Positions 35,943 to 47,391 are shown, numbered from the stretch's first letter. The stretch is DNA of 64,000 nucleotides from Janthinobacterium sp. SUN073 (GCF_030397665.1 NZ_JAPUBT010000012.1:124001-188000); one strand, 5' to 3'. Notes: generated by a model not told the origin, from the sequence alone. Made by a program: numbers and translations.

Positions 35943-37057
35943 CAGGTCTGCACCAGCTTGCGATGGCGCTGGATGCTCATCAGGATACCGGTGGCCACAC
36001 CCAGGGTCAGCAGCGCGGTGCCGCCATAGCTGAGGAAAGGCAGGGGAACGCCGACCACCGGCACAATGCCGCTGACCATGCCCATGTTGACAAACGCATA
36101 CGTAAAGAAAATCATTGTTATCGCTCCTGCCAGCAGGCGAGTGAAAAAACTGGGGGCGTTGGCGGCGATCATCATGCCCCGTCCCACCAGCAGCAAATAC
36201 ATCAGCATCAGGATCAAGTTACCGACCAGTCCGAATTCCTCGGAATATACGGCAAAAATAAAATCGGTCGTGCGCTCCGGGACGAATTCCAGGTGGGCCT
36301 GGGTGCCGTGCGTCCAGCCCTTGCCCGTCATGCCGCCCGAACCGATGGCGATGATGGACTGGATGATATGGAAGCCCTTGCCCAGCGGGTCCTTGGTCGG
36401 GTCGATCAGCATCATCACGCGGTCGCGCTGGTAATCATGCAGATGCGACCAGGCGATCGGCAGACAGGAAACAAAGGTGATCAGCAAACCGGCCAGCACC
36501 TTCCACGACAGGCCCGCCAGGAAGATGACGGTGAAGCCGGCCGCCACCACCAGCAGCGCCGTGCCCAGGTCGGGCTGGCGTGCGATCAGGTAGACGGGTG
36601 CCAGCAACAGCACGGCCGCCATCAGGAACGATTTCCAGCGCAGGGCGCCCGCATTGTGCTGGAAGAACCAGGCCAGCATCAGGGGCGTGGCGATTTTCAG
36701 GAACTCGGAGGGCTGGATGTCGATCACGCCGATATGCAGCCAGCGCCGCGCGCCCAGCTTGATGGTGCCGAACAGCGCCACGGCCACCAGCAGTATCACC
36801 GATATCGTATACGCGGGCACGGCGATGCGCATCATCATCTGCGGCGTGATGTTGGCCGCCACCCACATGACGAAAAAGCACAGCAGGATGTTGCGCAGGT
36901 GGTCCTCGATCTTGCCGGGGATGCCGATGCTGGCCGAATACAGGGTCAGCAGACTGGTGCTGAGCAGCATCAGGATGATGATCATCAGCGGCGGATCGAA
37001 CACCGCCAGATAGGGTTTGGCGCGCCGCCACAGCGAGCGCCTTTCGTTAATGGGCAT
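35942..37057 (-). CDS. rodA: Rod-shape SEDS glycosyltransferase RodA
   Basis: A 371-residue polytopic membrane protein of the SEDS family with about ten helices. It polymerises lipid II into glycan strands for elongation together with PBP2. Recognisable blocks: YSASIGIPGKIEDHL, GWMHIG-like RRWLHIGVIDIQPSEFLK, QPDLGTALLV, and the C-terminal GMVSGIVPVVGVPLPFLSYGG in two parts. It starts 8 bases after the mrdA stop and overlaps rlpA by one base. Confidence 0.96.
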   Translation of the reverse strand: MPINERRSLWRRAKPYLAVFDPPLMIIILMLLSTSLLTLYSASIGIPGKIEDHLRNILLCFFVMWVAANITPQMMMRIAVPAYTISVILLVAVALFGTIKLGARRWLHIGVIDIQPSEFLKIATPLMLAWFFQHNAGALRWKSFLMAAVLLLAPVYLIARQPDLGTALLVVAAGFTVIFLAGLSWKVLAGLLITFVSCLPIAWSHLHDYQRDRVMMLIDPTKDPLGKGFHIIQSIIAIGSGGMTGKGWTHGTQAHLEFVPERTTDFIFAVYSEEFGLVGNLILMLMYLLLVGRGMMIAANAPSFFTRLLAGAITMIFFTYAFVNMGMVSGIVPVVGVPLPFLSYGGTALLTLGVATGILMSIQRHRKLVQT

Positions 37058-37065
37058 GTGCTTCC

Positions 37066-39036
37066 TTATTGCCTGGCAGGCGGCGCCGGGGCGGCCTGCT
37101 CGTCGGTGATTTCTTCCAGGGTGCGCACTTCGTCGACATCTTCCTTGGGCACCTTGGTGGTGTCTTTTTCCTTGTCGCTCGGGCGCTTGCCCAGCAGGTA
37201 GTAGTCGAGCGCCTTGCGCGCGATCGGCGCAGCCACGCCGGCACCGAAGCCCGCGTTTTCCACCACGATGGCAATGGCGATGCGCGGCTTGTCGGCCGGC
37301 GCGAAGGCCGTAAACAAGGCATTGTCGCGCAAGCGTTCGGCCAGCAGCTTGGCATTGTACTTCTCGTTTTTCTTGATGCCCACCACCTGTGCCGTCCCCG
37401 TCTTGCCGCCCACCGTGTACTGCACACCGGCGAAAATGCGCGCGGCCGTGCCGCCCTGCTCGCTGGTCACGCCCACCATGGCGCGCTTGATGACGTCGAT
37501 GTTTTCCTGCTTGAGCGCGATGCGGTAGCTTTCCTTCGGTACCGTCAGGGTGCGCGCGCGCGTGGCCGCGTCTTCGATGATCTTCACCAGATGCGGCTTC
37601 ATCACCACGCCGTTATTGGCCAGGTTGGCCGTCGCGTGGGCGATCTGCAGCGGCGTATACGAGTTGTAGCCGGAGCCGTTACTCACCGAAATCGTGTCGC
37701 CACCCACCCATTTTTTCTGCTGCGGCGTCTTGAAGCGGTTGCGCTTCCATTCCATCGACGGCAGCACGCCCGTCTTTTCATTATTCAGGTCGATGCCCGT
37801 CAGCTGGCCGAAACCGAACGGTTTCATGAAGTCGTGGATGGCATCGATGCCCATGTCGCGGCCCAGCTGATAGTAGTACGTGTTGCACGAGACGACGATG
37901 GACTTGTGCATGTCCACCGTGCCGTGGCCGCCCACCTTGTCGTCGCGGAAGGTGTGGCCACCGAGGATGAAGAAACCCGGATCGGAAATCGACTGGCTCG
38001 GCGTGCGCTTGCCCAGTTCCAGCGCGGCCAGCGCCATGAAGGGCTTGAAGGTCGAGCCGGGCGCGTAGGTGCCGGACAGGGGCCGGTTGACCATCGGCCG
38101 ATCCAGCGAAGTATTGAGTTCATTCCAGCTTTGCTGGTCGATGCCGTCGACGAACAGGTTGGGGTCGTAGCCGGGCTTGGAGACGTAGGCCAGGATATCG
38201 CCCGTGGCCGGGTCGATCGCCACGGCCGCGCCGCGCCATTCGCCGAACGCTTCCTCGACCACTTTTTGCAGTTCGATGTCGATCGACAGGATCAGGTTGT
38301 TGCCAGGGGTGGCCGCCGTGCGCGACAGGGTGCGCATGGCGCGTCCGCCGGCCGACACTTCCACTTCTTCGTAGCCGGTGGTGCCATGCAGCTGCTTCTC
38401 GTAGCTTTTTTCCAGGCCTTCCTTGCCGATATGGTCGGTGCCGTTGTAGTTGGCCGCATCGTCGCCCTCTTCCAGCCCCTTGGCTTCATTGCGGTTGATG
38501 CGGCCGATGAAGCCCACCACATGCGAGGCGATTTCGCCCATCGGATACTGGCGAAACAAGCGCGCCTGCACCTCCACGCCAGGGAAGCGGAAGCGCTGCG
38601 CCGTGAAACGCGCCACTTCCTCGTCCGTCAGGCGCGTACGCAGCGGCACACTGACAAAATTCTTCGAGTCTTCCAGCAGCTTCTTGAAGCGGCGGCGGTC
38701 CTTGATGTCGATCTGCACCAGGGTCGACAGCTCGTCGATCACCGAATCGAGGCTGGCGCTCAATTTCGATGGCGTGATTTCCAGCGTATAGGCCGAGTAA
38801 TTGCGCGCCAGGACCACGCCGTTACGGTCGAGGATCAGGCCGCGCGTGGGCACGATGGGCACCACGGCGATGCGGTTGTCTTCGGCCTTGGTCGCGTAAT
38901 CCTCGTGCTTGATCACCTGCAGCCAGATGAAGCGCGCCAGCAGCAGCGAAAAGCAGACGAAGACGAGCGCGCCCAGGATGGTCAGGCGCATGCGGAAAAA
39001 ATGCAGCTCGCGCTCGGTATTTTTCAGTTCAGTCAT
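37066..39036 (-). CDS. mrdA: Penicillin-binding protein 2
   Basis: A 656-residue transpeptidase that crosslinks lateral-wall peptidoglycan. A short cytoplasmic tail and one membrane helix (about 20-42) lead to the dimerisation/pedestal domain (RGLILDRNGVVLARN) and the transpeptidase domain with the catalytic serine in APGSTFKPFMA, VSCNTYYYQLG as the SxN motif and GGKTGTAQV as the KTG motif. Pairs functionally with RodA, encoded next. Length is normal for PBP2. Confidence 0.96.
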   Translation of the reverse strand: MTELKNTERELHFFRMRLTILGALVFVCFSLLLARFIWLQVIKHEDYATKAEDNRIAVVPIVPTRGLILDRNGVVLARNYSAYTLEITPSKLSASLDSVIDELSTLVQIDIKDRRRFKKLLEDSKNFVSVPLRTRLTDEEVARFTAQRFRFPGVEVQARLFRQYPMGEIASHVVGFIGRINRNEAKGLEEGDDAANYNGTDHIGKEGLEKSYEKQLHGTTGYEEVEVSAGGRAMRTLSRTAATPGNNLILSIDIELQKVVEEAFGEWRGAAVAIDPATGDILAYVSKPGYDPNLFVDGIDQQSWNELNTSLDRPMVNRPLSGTYAPGSTFKPFMALAALELGKRTPSQSISDPGFFILGGHTFRDDKVGGHGTVDMHKSIVVSCNTYYYQLGRDMGIDAIHDFMKPFGFGQLTGIDLNNEKTGVLPSMEWKRNRFKTPQQKKWVGGDTISVSNGSGYNSYTPLQIAHATANLANNGVVMKPHLVKIIEDAATRARTLTVPKESYRIALKQENIDVIKRAMVGVTSEQGGTAARIFAGVQYTVGGKTGTAQVVGIKKNEKYNAKLLAERLRDNALFTAFAPADKPRIAIAIVVENAGFGAGVAAPIARKALDYYLLGKRPSDKEKDTTKVPKEDVDEVRTLEEITDEQAAPAPPARQ

Positions 39037-39048
39037 GGCGGGCGCCCG

Positions 39049-39561
39049 TCAAATCGGCCGGTTATGGTCGCGGTCCACGGCGCGCCGCTGTGGCGCCAGC
39101 AAGACCCATGTGACGAAGGGCCACAGGGCCACGGCGACGAAGCTCTCGATGAAATTGAGCCAGCCGGGGAAACGGCCCGAGACGATCAGGCGCGTCAGCA
39201 ATTGCAGCGCCTGCGTCAGCTGCAGCAGCGGCAGCACATGCAGCGCCTGCGTCAGGATGGGGAACCACAGCACGCGGCGGTGCATCATGATGGCGAAGTA
39301 CGACAGCAAGGTGTAGGCCAGCGCATTCTCGCCCAGCAGGGTCGAGTCGTGCACGTCCATCATCAGGCCCATGAAGAACGCCACGCCGATGCCGACCTTG
39401 CGCGGCTGGTGTATGCCCCAGAAGACCAGCACCAAAGCGACGAAATCGGGCACGCCGACGAACTGCCCCCATGGCAGCAGGTTCAGCAGAAAAGCGCACA
39501 GCAGGGAGAAGCCGATGAACAGGGGGCTGACCGGCAGCAGGATGTAATGCGGGCGGTTCAT
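39049..39561 (-). CDS. mreD: Rod-shape protein MreD
   Basis: A 170-residue membrane protein with about five helices, starting MNRPHYILLPVSPLFIGFS and carrying GIGVAFFMGLMMDVHDSTLLGENAL in two blocks, typical for MreD. It is part of the elongasome with MreC and MreB. ATG overlaps the mreC stop by 4 bases (ATGA), so translation is coupled. Confidence 0.93.
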   Translation of the reverse strand: MNRPHYILLPVSPLFIGFSLLCAFLLNLLPWGQFVGVPDFVALVLVFWGIHQPRKVGIGVAFFMGLMMDVHDSTLLGENALAYTLLSYFAIMMHRRVLWFPILTQALHVLPLLQLTQALQLLTRLIVSGRFPGWLNFIESFVAVALWPFVTWVLLAPQRRAVDRDHNRPI

Positions 39562-40592
39562 CGTGGCGCCTCCTTCGGTGGCACGGCGGCAGGTACCACG
39601 GCCGGTTTCGGCACGGCGGCAGGCGTGGCTGGCGGTTTTGCCACGGGTGTCGCGGCGGCGGGCGGGGTCGCTGCGGCCGCCGGGTCCTTGATCGGCGCCA
39701 TCTTGCCAGCGATCTTGCGGCCCGTCTTGACGTCTTCGACTGGCGGACGCGCCGGGATCTCCGGCGACGTCATCAAGATGAGCAGTTGGGTGTTGCGTTC
39801 GATGCCGGCCAGCGGCTGGCACACGACGCGGCCGAACGGGCCATGCGCGTTGCGCTCGACCAGGGTCACGCGCGCCACGGCCAGGCCGGCCGGGTACAGG
39901 CCGTCGAGGCCCGAGGTAATGACGATGTCACCGATCTGGATGTCGGCGGTGGGCGCCGTAAAACGCAGCTCCATGGTGCCGGACTTGCCGCGGCCGATGG
40001 CCACGCTGCGCACGCCATTGCGCAGCAGCTGCACGGGAATGGCCTGTTCTTCATCGGTCAGCAAGGTCACTTCCGAGGTGAACGGGAACACGCGCGTGAC
40101 TTGTCCCACCACGCCCAGGTTATCGATCACGGGACGGCCCAGTTCCACGCCATTCTGAATGCCCCGGTCCAGCACGATCTTGCGCGTGGCCGAATCGCGC
40201 GTGTCATACAGGACTTCAGCCATCAGGGTCTTCACGGGAACGCGCTCGCGCGCTTCCATCAGCTTGCGCAAATGGTTGTTCTCAACGATATTGAGCTGCG
40301 CCTGCTGCATGATCTGCGCCGAGGCGATTTGTTCGTGCTTCAGGTCGCGCACCTGTTTTTCCAGGGAGGACAGCGAAGAAAAGTAGTTGCCGACGCCCAG
40401 CGCCACATCGCGCGGCACCAGGGCCGCCATCTGCACCGGATACAGCACGGTACCGACTGCCTGGCGCACGGCCGTCAAGGCGTGCATGCGCGAATCGACC
40501 AGCAACAGGGCGATAGAAATGCCGGCGAACACCATCATCTTGACGCGGGCGGAGGCGCCTTGTTTGAAAAGTGGCGGAGGACTGTATTCCAT
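39558..40592 (-). CDS. mreC: Rod-shape protein MreC
   Basis: A 344-residue bitopic protein: one N-terminal membrane helix (ARVKMMVFAGISIALLLVDS), a coiled coil (about 65-105, LEKQVRDLKHEQIASAQIMQ), the beta-barrel core with VDRG-type RKIVLDRG, GVVGQVTRVFPFTSEVTLL and TSGLDGLYPAGLAVARV, and a Pro/Ala/Val-rich tail of about 70 residues that is longer than in E. coli. The ATG used (MEYSPPPLF) is preferred to an upstream TTG. It follows mreB after a terminator-like hairpin. Confidence 0.93.
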   Translation of the reverse strand: MEYSPPPLFKQGASARVKMMVFAGISIALLLVDSRMHALTAVRQAVGTVLYPVQMAALVPRDVALGVGNYFSSLSSLEKQVRDLKHEQIASAQIMQQAQLNIVENNHLRKLMEARERVPVKTLMAEVLYDTRDSATRKIVLDRGIQNGVELGRPVIDNLGVVGQVTRVFPFTSEVTLLTDEEQAIPVQLLRNGVRSVAIGRGKSGTMELRFTAPTADIQIGDIVITSGLDGLYPAGLAVARVTLVERNAHGPFGRVVCQPLAGIERNTQLLILMTSPEIPARPPVEDVKTGRKIAGKMAPIKDPAAAATPPAAATPVAKPPATPAAVPKPAVVPAAVPPKEAPR

Positions 40593-40658
40593 GACATCCA
40601 ATAATCAGGCGCGGTGCGCCAACGTACGAGCCCCGGTCGAACGCCGGCGCCAAAACCT

Positions 40659-40685
40659 AAAAAAGGCCGGAATTGGCTTCCGGCC
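40659..40685 (-). terminator. Terminator or attenuator between mreB and mreC
   Basis: On the minus strand, GGCCGGAA pairs with TTCCGGCC around a 5-base loop, followed by six T. It lies within the rod-shape cluster, so it should make mreB mRNA more abundant than mreCD mRNA. Confidence 0.8.
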
Positions 40686-40696
40686 CTTCTGTCAGA

Positions 40697-42091
<1,395 letters not shown>

Positions 42092-42394
42092 ATGTCCCTG
42101 ACACTCTCCGACGTAAAACGCATCGCCCACCTGGCACAACTCGAAATGGCCGACGATCAGGCCGTCACGTCCCTGGCCCAATTGAACAAGATTTTTGCCC
42201 TGGCGGAACAAATGCAAGCCGTCAATACCGATGGCGTGGCCCCCCTGAGCCACCCGCTGGCTGCCCATATGGACAATATCGCCCTGCGCCTGCGCGAAGA
42301 CGTCGCCACGGAAAAAAATCACCGCGACGCCTACCAGGCCGTGGCGCCGAAAGTCCAGGATGGCCTGTATCTCGTCCCCAAGGTTATCGAGTAA
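42092..42394 (+). CDS. gatC: Aspartyl/glutamyl-tRNA amidotransferase subunit C
   Basis: A 100-residue subunit that stabilises the GatA-GatB complex. It begins [19 protein letters not shown] and contains PLSHPL and LREDV, typical of GatC. The complex turns misacylated Glu-tRNA-Gln or Asp-tRNA-Asn into the correct aminoacyl-tRNA. The 116-bp element follows 4 bases after the stop and separates gatC from gatA. Confidence 0.94.
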   Translation: MSLTLSDVKRIAHLAQLEMADDQAVTSLAQLNKIFALAEQMQAVNTDGVAPLSHPLAAHMDNIALRLREDVATEKNHRDAYQAVAPKVQDGLYLVPKVIE

Positions 42395-42398
42395 CTGG

Positions 42399-42514
42399 CA
42401 CCTGACATAAGCTACTGCGCGTCGCGATTTGCGGCCTCCGATGCTCACTGTGCTAAAGCACAGCTCCGCTTCTCGGCCACAACTCACTTCCGCTCGCTAC
42501 GCTTCTGTCAGGCG
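42399..42514 (+). repeat. 116-bp structured element, family A, copy 3
   Basis: Starts 4 bases after the gatC stop and reads CACCTGACATAAGCTACTGC to CTACGCTTCTGTCAGGCG. The inner end pair AAGC/GCTT replaces AACC/GGTT of the other copies, a change on both sides of the stem. The central hairpin is CTGTGCT-AA-AGCACAG; TTGCGGCC faces GGCCACAA with 7 of 8 pairs. Confidence 0.85.
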
Positions 42515-42572
42515 CTAGAACGGCGCAGTACACGAATCACAACCTTGTCGAATAGATAAAAATAGAAACGCC

Positions 42573-44057
42573 ATGCATACAAAATCCATCAAACAGCTGT
42601 CCACGCTCTTGCAGAACAAGGAAATTTCCGCCGTTGCGCTGGCGACGCATTTCCTCGACCGCATCGCAGCGGACACTTCGAACGCCTTCCTGCACGTCGA
42701 CCGTGCCCTGACCCTGGCGCAAGCTGCCGAGGCCGACGCGCGCATCGCCGCCGGCACGGCCACGCCATTGACGGGTGTGCCGATCGCGCACAAGGACCTG
42801 TTCGTGACCAAAGGCTGGCGCACCACGGCCGGCTCGAAAATGCTGGCCAACTACGCCAGCCCGTTTGACGCCACCGTGGTGGAAAAATTCCAGGCGGCCG
42901 GCATGGTCACCCTGGGCAAGGTCAATTGCGATGAATTCGCCATGGGTTCCGGCAATGAGAACTCGGCCTTCGGTGCCGTGCGCAATCCGTGGGACAAGAC
43001 GGCCGTGCCAGGCGGCTCGTCCGGCGGCTCGGCTGCCGCCGTCGCCGCCGGCCTGACGCCAGCGGCCACCGGCACCGACACGGGCGGCTCGATCCGCCAG
43101 CCGGCTGCTTTTTGCGGCATCACCGGCATCAAGCCGACGTATGGCCGCGTCTCGCGCTTCGGCATGATCGCCTTTGCCTCGTCGCTGGACCAGGGTGGCC
43201 CGATGGCCCGCTCGGCCGAAGACTGCGCCCTGCTCTTGAGCGCCATGGCCGGCTTCGACGAGCGCGATTCGACCAGCCTGTCGCCGGAACAGGGCGGCGT
43301 GACGGAAGATTTTTCACGTGAACTGGGCCAGCCGTTGACGGGATTGCGCATCGGCGTGCCGCGCGAGTACTTCGGCGAAGGCCTGGCCAAGGACGTGGAA
43401 GCGGCCGTGCGCGGCGCGCTGGCGCAGTATGAAAAGCTGGGCGCCACCCTGGTCGACATCTCGCTGCCGAATACGGCCCTGTCGATTCCCGCCTACTACA
43501 TGATCGCGCCCGCCGAAGCCTCGTCGAACCTGTCGCGCTATGACGGCGTGCGCTACGGCCACCGCGCCGCCGAGTACAAGGACTTGCAGGACATGTACAA
43601 GAAGTCGCGCGCCCAGGGCTTCGGCCCGGAAGTGCAGCGTCGCATCATGGTCGGCACCTATGTGCTGTGCCACGGCTACTACGACGCCTACTACCTGAAG
43701 GCGCAAAAGATCCGCCGCCTGATCGCGCAGGATTTCGATGCCGTATTAAATGGCCCGAACGCCGTCTGCGACGTCATCATGGGACCGGTCGCGCCGACCG
43801 TCGCCTGGGACCTGGGCGACAAGACGGACGACCCGGTGGCAAACTACCTGGCCGACATCTACACTCTGTCGACCAGCCTGGCCGGCCTGCCCGGCATGTC
43901 GATTCCATGCGGCTTTGGCGACGGCGAGAAAAACAGCAAGCGCCCCGTCGGCCTGCAAATCATCGGCAATTACTTCGGCGAAGCCAAACTGCTGAACGTG
44001 GCCCACCAGTACCAGCTGGTGACGGACTGGCATACGCGCAGCCCGGCCGGCATTTAA
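42573..44057 (+). CDS. gatA: Glutamyl-tRNA(Gln) amidotransferase subunit A
   Basis: A 494-residue amidase-signature enzyme that releases ammonia from glutamine for the GatB reaction. The Ser-Ser-Lys triad is visible: Lys in [10 protein letters not shown], the serines in [16 protein letters not shown] and [27 protein letters not shown] follows. Length is normal. It lies between the 116-bp element and gatB. Confidence 0.96.
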   Translation: MHTKSIKQLSTLLQNKEISAVALATHFLDRIAADTSNAFLHVDRALTLAQAAEADARIAAGTATPLTGVPIAHKDLFVTKGWRTTAGSKMLANYASPFDATVVEKFQAAGMVTLGKVNCDEFAMGSGNENSAFGAVRNPWDKTAVPGGSSGGSAAAVAAGLTPAATGTDTGGSIRQPAAFCGITGIKPTYGRVSRFGMIAFASSLDQGGPMARSAEDCALLLSAMAGFDERDSTSLSPEQGGVTEDFSRELGQPLTGLRIGVPREYFGEGLAKDVEAAVRGALAQYEKLGATLVDISLPNTALSIPAYYMIAPAEASSNLSRYDGVRYGHRAAEYKDLQDMYKKSRAQGFGPEVQRRIMVGTYVLCHGYYDAYYLKAQKIRRLIAQDFDAVLNGPNAVCDVIMGPVAPTVAWDLGDKTDDPVANYLADIYTLSTSLAGLPGMSIPCGFGDGEKNSKRPVGLQIIGNYFGEAKLLNVAHQYQLVTDWHTRSPAGI

Positions 44058-44111
44058 GAAAAAAAATTCGCGCCGCCGAGGCGGCGCCACCAAAAAATAA
44101 GCGAGAACACT

Positions 44112-45572
44112 ATGCAATGGGAAGTCGTCATCGGTCTTGAGAACCACGTGCAGCTCACGACCGAATCCAAAATTTTCAGCGGTTCGCCGATCAAGTACGG
44201 CGCCGACGCCAACACGCAAGCGAGCCCCGTCGACCTGGCCCTGCCAGGCGTGCTGCCGGTGATGAACAAGCAAGCCGTCGACCGCGCGATCCGCTTCGGC
44301 CTGGCCGTGGGTGCCACCGTGGCGCCGCACTCGGTCTTCGCGCGCAAGAACTATTTTTATCCGGACTCGCCCAAGGGCTACCAGATCAGCCAGTTCGAAG
44401 ACCCCGTCGTCATCGGCGGCGCCCTGACCTTCGGCTACGAAAAGGATGGCGAATTCGTCACCAAGACGGTCAACCTGACGCGCGCCCACCTGGAAGAAGA
44501 CGCCGGAAAATCCCTGCATGAAGACTATGCGGGCATGAGCGGCATCGACTTGAACCGCGCCGGCACGCCGCTGCTGGAAATCGTCTCGGAACCGGAAATC
44601 CGCAGCGCCGCCGAAGCCGTGGCCTACGCCAAGGCGCTGCACTCGCTGGTCATGTGGCTGGGTGTTTGCGACGGCAACATGCAGGAAGGCTCGTTCCGCT
44701 GCGACGTCAACGTCTCCGTGCGCCCCGTCGGCCAGAAGGAATTCGGCACCCGCTGCGAGATCAAGAACCTGAATTCCTTCCGCTTCATCGAGGAAGCCGT
44801 GCACGTCGAAGTGCGCCGCCAGATCGAACTGATCGAAGACGGCGGCAAGGTCGTGCAAGCGACGCGTTTGTACGATCCGGACCGCAAGGAAACACGCGAA
44901 ATGCGCAGCAAGGAAGACGCCCAGGATTACCGCTACTTCCCGGACCCTGACTTGCCGCCACTGGTCATCTCGCCAGAGTGGATCGCCACCATCAAGGCCT
45001 CGATGCCGGAACTGCCGGCCGCCATGCGCGCGCGCTTCATCAGCGAATACGCGCTGCCGGACTACGATGCGCTGGTGCTGACGCAATCGAAAGCCATGGC
45101 CACCTATTTCGTCGCCGTGGTGGACAAGGCCGGCAAGGAAAACGCCAAGGCCGCCGCCAACTGGCTGATGGGCGACGTAGCGTCGACCCTGAACCGCGAA
45201 GGCGTGGACCTGGACGACGCGCCCGTCTCCGCCGCGCAGCTGGCCGCCATGCTCAAGCGCATCGCCGACGGCACGATCTCGAACAAGGCGGCAAAAGAGG
45301 TCTTCGCGGGCATGTGGGAAGCGAAATCGAGCGACGAGCACCTGGTCGACACCATCATCGATGCCAAGGGTTTGAAGCAGATTTCGGACTCGGGCGCACT
45401 GGAAGCCATCGTCGATGAAGTGCTGGCGGCGAATGCCAAGTCGGTGGAGCAGTACCGTGCCGGCAAGGAAGCGGCCATCAACGCGCTGATCGGCCAGGCC
45501 ATGAAGGCCTCCAAGGGCAAGGCCAACCCGGCCCAGCTGACGGAATTGCTGAAGGCCAAGCTGGCGGGCTAA
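44112..45572 (+). CDS. gatB: Aspartyl/glutamyl-tRNA amidotransferase subunit B
   Basis: A 486-residue subunit that binds the misacylated tRNA, activates the side-chain carboxylate with ATP and amidates it. Starts [15 protein letters not shown]; contains [37 protein letters not shown] and [13 protein letters not shown]; the C-terminal YqeY-type tRNA-binding tail ends [11 protein letters not shown]. It is the last gene of gatCAB, before a strong terminator. Confidence 0.97.
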   Translation: MQWEVVIGLENHVQLTTESKIFSGSPIKYGADANTQASPVDLALPGVLPVMNKQAVDRAIRFGLAVGATVAPHSVFARKNYFYPDSPKGYQISQFEDPVVIGGALTFGYEKDGEFVTKTVNLTRAHLEEDAGKSLHEDYAGMSGIDLNRAGTPLLEIVSEPEIRSAAEAVAYAKALHSLVMWLGVCDGNMQEGSFRCDVNVSVRPVGQKEFGTRCEIKNLNSFRFIEEAVHVEVRRQIELIEDGGKVVQATRLYDPDRKETREMRSKEDAQDYRYFPDPDLPPLVISPEWIATIKASMPELPAAMRARFISEYALPDYDALVLTQSKAMATYFVAVVDKAGKENAKAAANWLMGDVASTLNREGVDLDDAPVSAAQLAAMLKRIADGTISNKAAKEVFAGMWEAKSSDEHLVDTIIDAKGLKQISDSGALEAIVDEVLAANAKSVEQYRAGKEAAINALIGQAMKASKGKANPAQLTELLKAKLAG

Positions 45573-45587
45573 CTCTCCCCCATCCCC

Positions 45588-45617
45588 AAAAAAGACGCTG
45601 CGGCGTCTTTTTTTTTT
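45588..45617 (+). terminator. Terminator after gatB
   Basis: AAAAAAGACGC pairs with GCGTCTTTTTT around a short loop, followed by a long T-run. Confidence 0.93.
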
Positions 45618-45701
45618 CGCTTGTACGCATCGTTTATAAACAGCCTTGTCTAGACTTTTCCTCAGCACTGAAGGGCATTTGCAGACCGCCTTAAATTAAA
45701 G

Positions 45702-45739
45702 TATACATTTTTGTCTACAAGGTTTAATCTAGCCATATT
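45702..45739 (+). promoter_or_regulatory. Promoter with BlaI/MecI-like operator
   Basis: TATACA-TTTT-TGTCTA (45702-45717) is a dyad with 5 of 6 arm matches and fits the TACA...TGTA core of BlaI/MecI operators. It overlaps TTGTCT (45711-45716), a 4-of-6 -35, which is followed after 17 bases by CATATT (45734-45739), a 4-of-6 -10. Bound repressor would cover the -35, implying autorepression of the downstream repressor-peptidase pair. Confidence 0.55.
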
Positions 45740-45763
45740 GAATTTCAGGCAAGAGGAAACAGC

Positions 45764-46147
45764 ATGACCAAGACGCACGACATCCCGAAACCGACGGCAG
45801 CCGAACTCGATCTGCTGCAGGCACTGTGGCCGCTGGGCGCCGCCACGGCCAAGCAGGTGCACGAGGCGATGACGTTGACCAAGCCGGCCATCACGTATGG
45901 CACCGTGCTGCGCTTGATGCAGATCATGCACACCAAGGGCTTGCTGATCCGCGACGCAAGCCAGCGTTCGCACGTGTATGCGCCGGCGCAGGCGCAGGAC
46001 AGCCTGCAGACGAACCTGCTCAAGGAATTGATGCAAAAAGCCTTTGCCGGTTCGGCCAAGGCGCTGGTGCTGGCGGCGCTGCGCACGGGCGTGTCGCGCG
46101 CCGAGCGCGAAGAGATAGAAAAAATGCTCAAGGACGATCAATCATGA
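45764..46147 (+). CDS. BlaI/MecI-type winged-helix repressor
   Basis: A 127-residue repressor of the Penicillinase_R family: TAAELDLLQALWPLG, the recognition-helix area ITYGTVLRLMQIMHTKGLL, and a C-terminal dimerisation/cleavage helix region. Such repressors are inactivated by a membrane M56 peptidase. Here that peptidase gene starts within the stop codon (ATGA overlap). A matching operator overlaps its promoter. No beta-lactamase gene is next to it, so the regulated target is unknown. Confidence 0.88.
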   Translation: MTKTHDIPKPTAAELDLLQALWPLGAATAKQVHEAMTLTKPAITYGTVLRLMQIMHTKGLLIRDASQRSHVYAPAQAQDSLQTNLLKELMQKAFAGSAKALVLAALRTGVSRAEREEIEKMLKDDQS

Positions 46148-47391
46148 GCGGCTTCGTGCCAGCGCTGGGCTGGACTCTGCTGCATTTCCTGTGGCAAGGC
46201 TTGCTGATCGGCTGCGCCACGGCGCTGGCGTGGGCCGCCCTGCGCAATGCGCGTCCCGAGGCACGCTACGCCGTCGGTTGCGGTGCCCTGCTGGCCTGCC
46301 TGGCATGGCCGGCAGCGGGCTTGTATTTGCGCCTGGCCGATGGCGATGCCACGGGTGCCATGTTCTCCAGCACCTTGCTGCCGGCCGCACTGCTCATGCC
46401 CACGACCTTGCCGGACCTGGACCTGCTTCTTCGCGCCATCGTCGGCGTCTGGGCCCTATACACCGCAGTGCTGGCCATGCGCATGGCACTGGGCATGCTA
46501 TGGATAGAGCGCAGCGCCAGCAGGACGGGCGCCACACATGAACAACTGCAGACAAGGCTGTCGCGCATGGCGCAGGATGCCGGCGTGGCGCGGCCCGTGC
46601 GCCTGCGCGTACTCGACAACATCGCCAGCCCGCTCACGGCCGGCATCTGGCGCCCCATGGTGCTGGTGCCCGCAGCGCTGATCACCGGCATGCCGCCGCA
46701 GCTGCTCGATGCGCTGCTGGCGCACGAACTGGCGCACATCCGGCGCCACGATTATCTGCTCAACCTGTTGCAAAACGCCATCGAGGCGCTGCTGTTCTTC
46801 CACCCTGCCGTCTGGTGGATCTCTCGCGGCGTGCGCCTCGAACGCGAACATATTGCAGATGATTTCGCAGCAAGACAACTGGGCGAACCGCGGCGTCTGG
46901 CTCTTGCACTCTCGGAACTGGAACGTCTCCAGTTCTCAACCCACCACCTGGCCCAGGCGGCCAACGGAGGAGATCTTATGTCACGTATCAAACGATTGCT
47001 GCGCCCTGCACCACAGCCCCTGAACTGGAAAGCGGCCGTGCCGCTGCTGGCCCTCGCCGGCGCCTGCCTCGGCATCTACGGCCAGGCCGTCGCCGCCGAC
47101 AGTGCGCCGGTACTGGAGCGCCGTCCCATCATCGACTTTGGCGTCTGCGGCAAACCGGTCTACCCAGCCGCATCGCTGCAGGCGAAGGAAGAGGGCACGG
47201 TCAACATGTCCTTTGACGTCAATGCCTCCGGCAAGGTATTGGGCTCGAGCGTGGTCAAAAGCAGCGGCCATCCGGCCCTCGACGAGGCGGCGCGCAGCGG
47301 CATTGCCAAGTGTACGTTCAAGCCTGCCCTCGCTGGCGGCAAGCCCGTCAGCGCCAGCGTCAAGGTGCAATACGTCTGGAGCCTGAACTAA
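46144..47391 (+). CDS. M56-family membrane peptidase fused to a TonB C-terminal domain
   Basis: A 415-residue protein. Residues 1 to about 300 are a BlaR1/MecR1-type M56 peptidase with several membrane helices and the zinc site H194-E-L-A-H198 in LLAHELAHIRRHDY. After another hydrophobic segment (about 305-320), residues 325-415 form a TonB C-terminal domain (GKPVYPAASLQAKEEGTVNMSF, VVKSSGHPALDEAAR, CTFKPALAGGKP). The penicillin-sensor domain of BlaR1 is replaced by this TonB part. It may sense an envelope signal and cleave the repressor encoded just upstream. Overlaps that gene by 4 bases. Confidence 0.88.
   Translation: MSGFVPALGWTLLHFLWQGLLIGCATALAWAALRNARPEARYAVGCGALLACLAWPAAGLYLRLADGDATGAMFSSTLLPAALLMPTTLPDLDLLLRAIVGVWALYTAVLAMRMALGMLWIERSASRTGATHEQLQTRLSRMAQDAGVARPVRLRVLDNIASPLTAGIWRPMVLVPAALITGMPPQLLDALLAHELAHIRRHDYLLNLLQNAIEALLFFHPAVWWISRGVRLEREHIADDFAARQLGEPRRLALALSELERLQFSTHHLAQAANGGDLMSRIKRLLRPAPQPLNWKAAVPLLALAGACLGIYGQAVAADSAPVLERRPIIDFGVCGKPVYPAASLQAKEEGTVNMSFDVNASGKVLGSSVVKSSGHPALDEAARSGIAKCTFKPALAGGKPVSASVKVQYVWSLN

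Noticed and set aside
37069-40158. Open frame of over 1000 codons on the plus strand
   Set aside because: It is antisense to mrdA, mreD and mreC, whose products have complete motifs. It is His/Gln/Arg-rich in the way GC-rich shadow frames are and matches no family.
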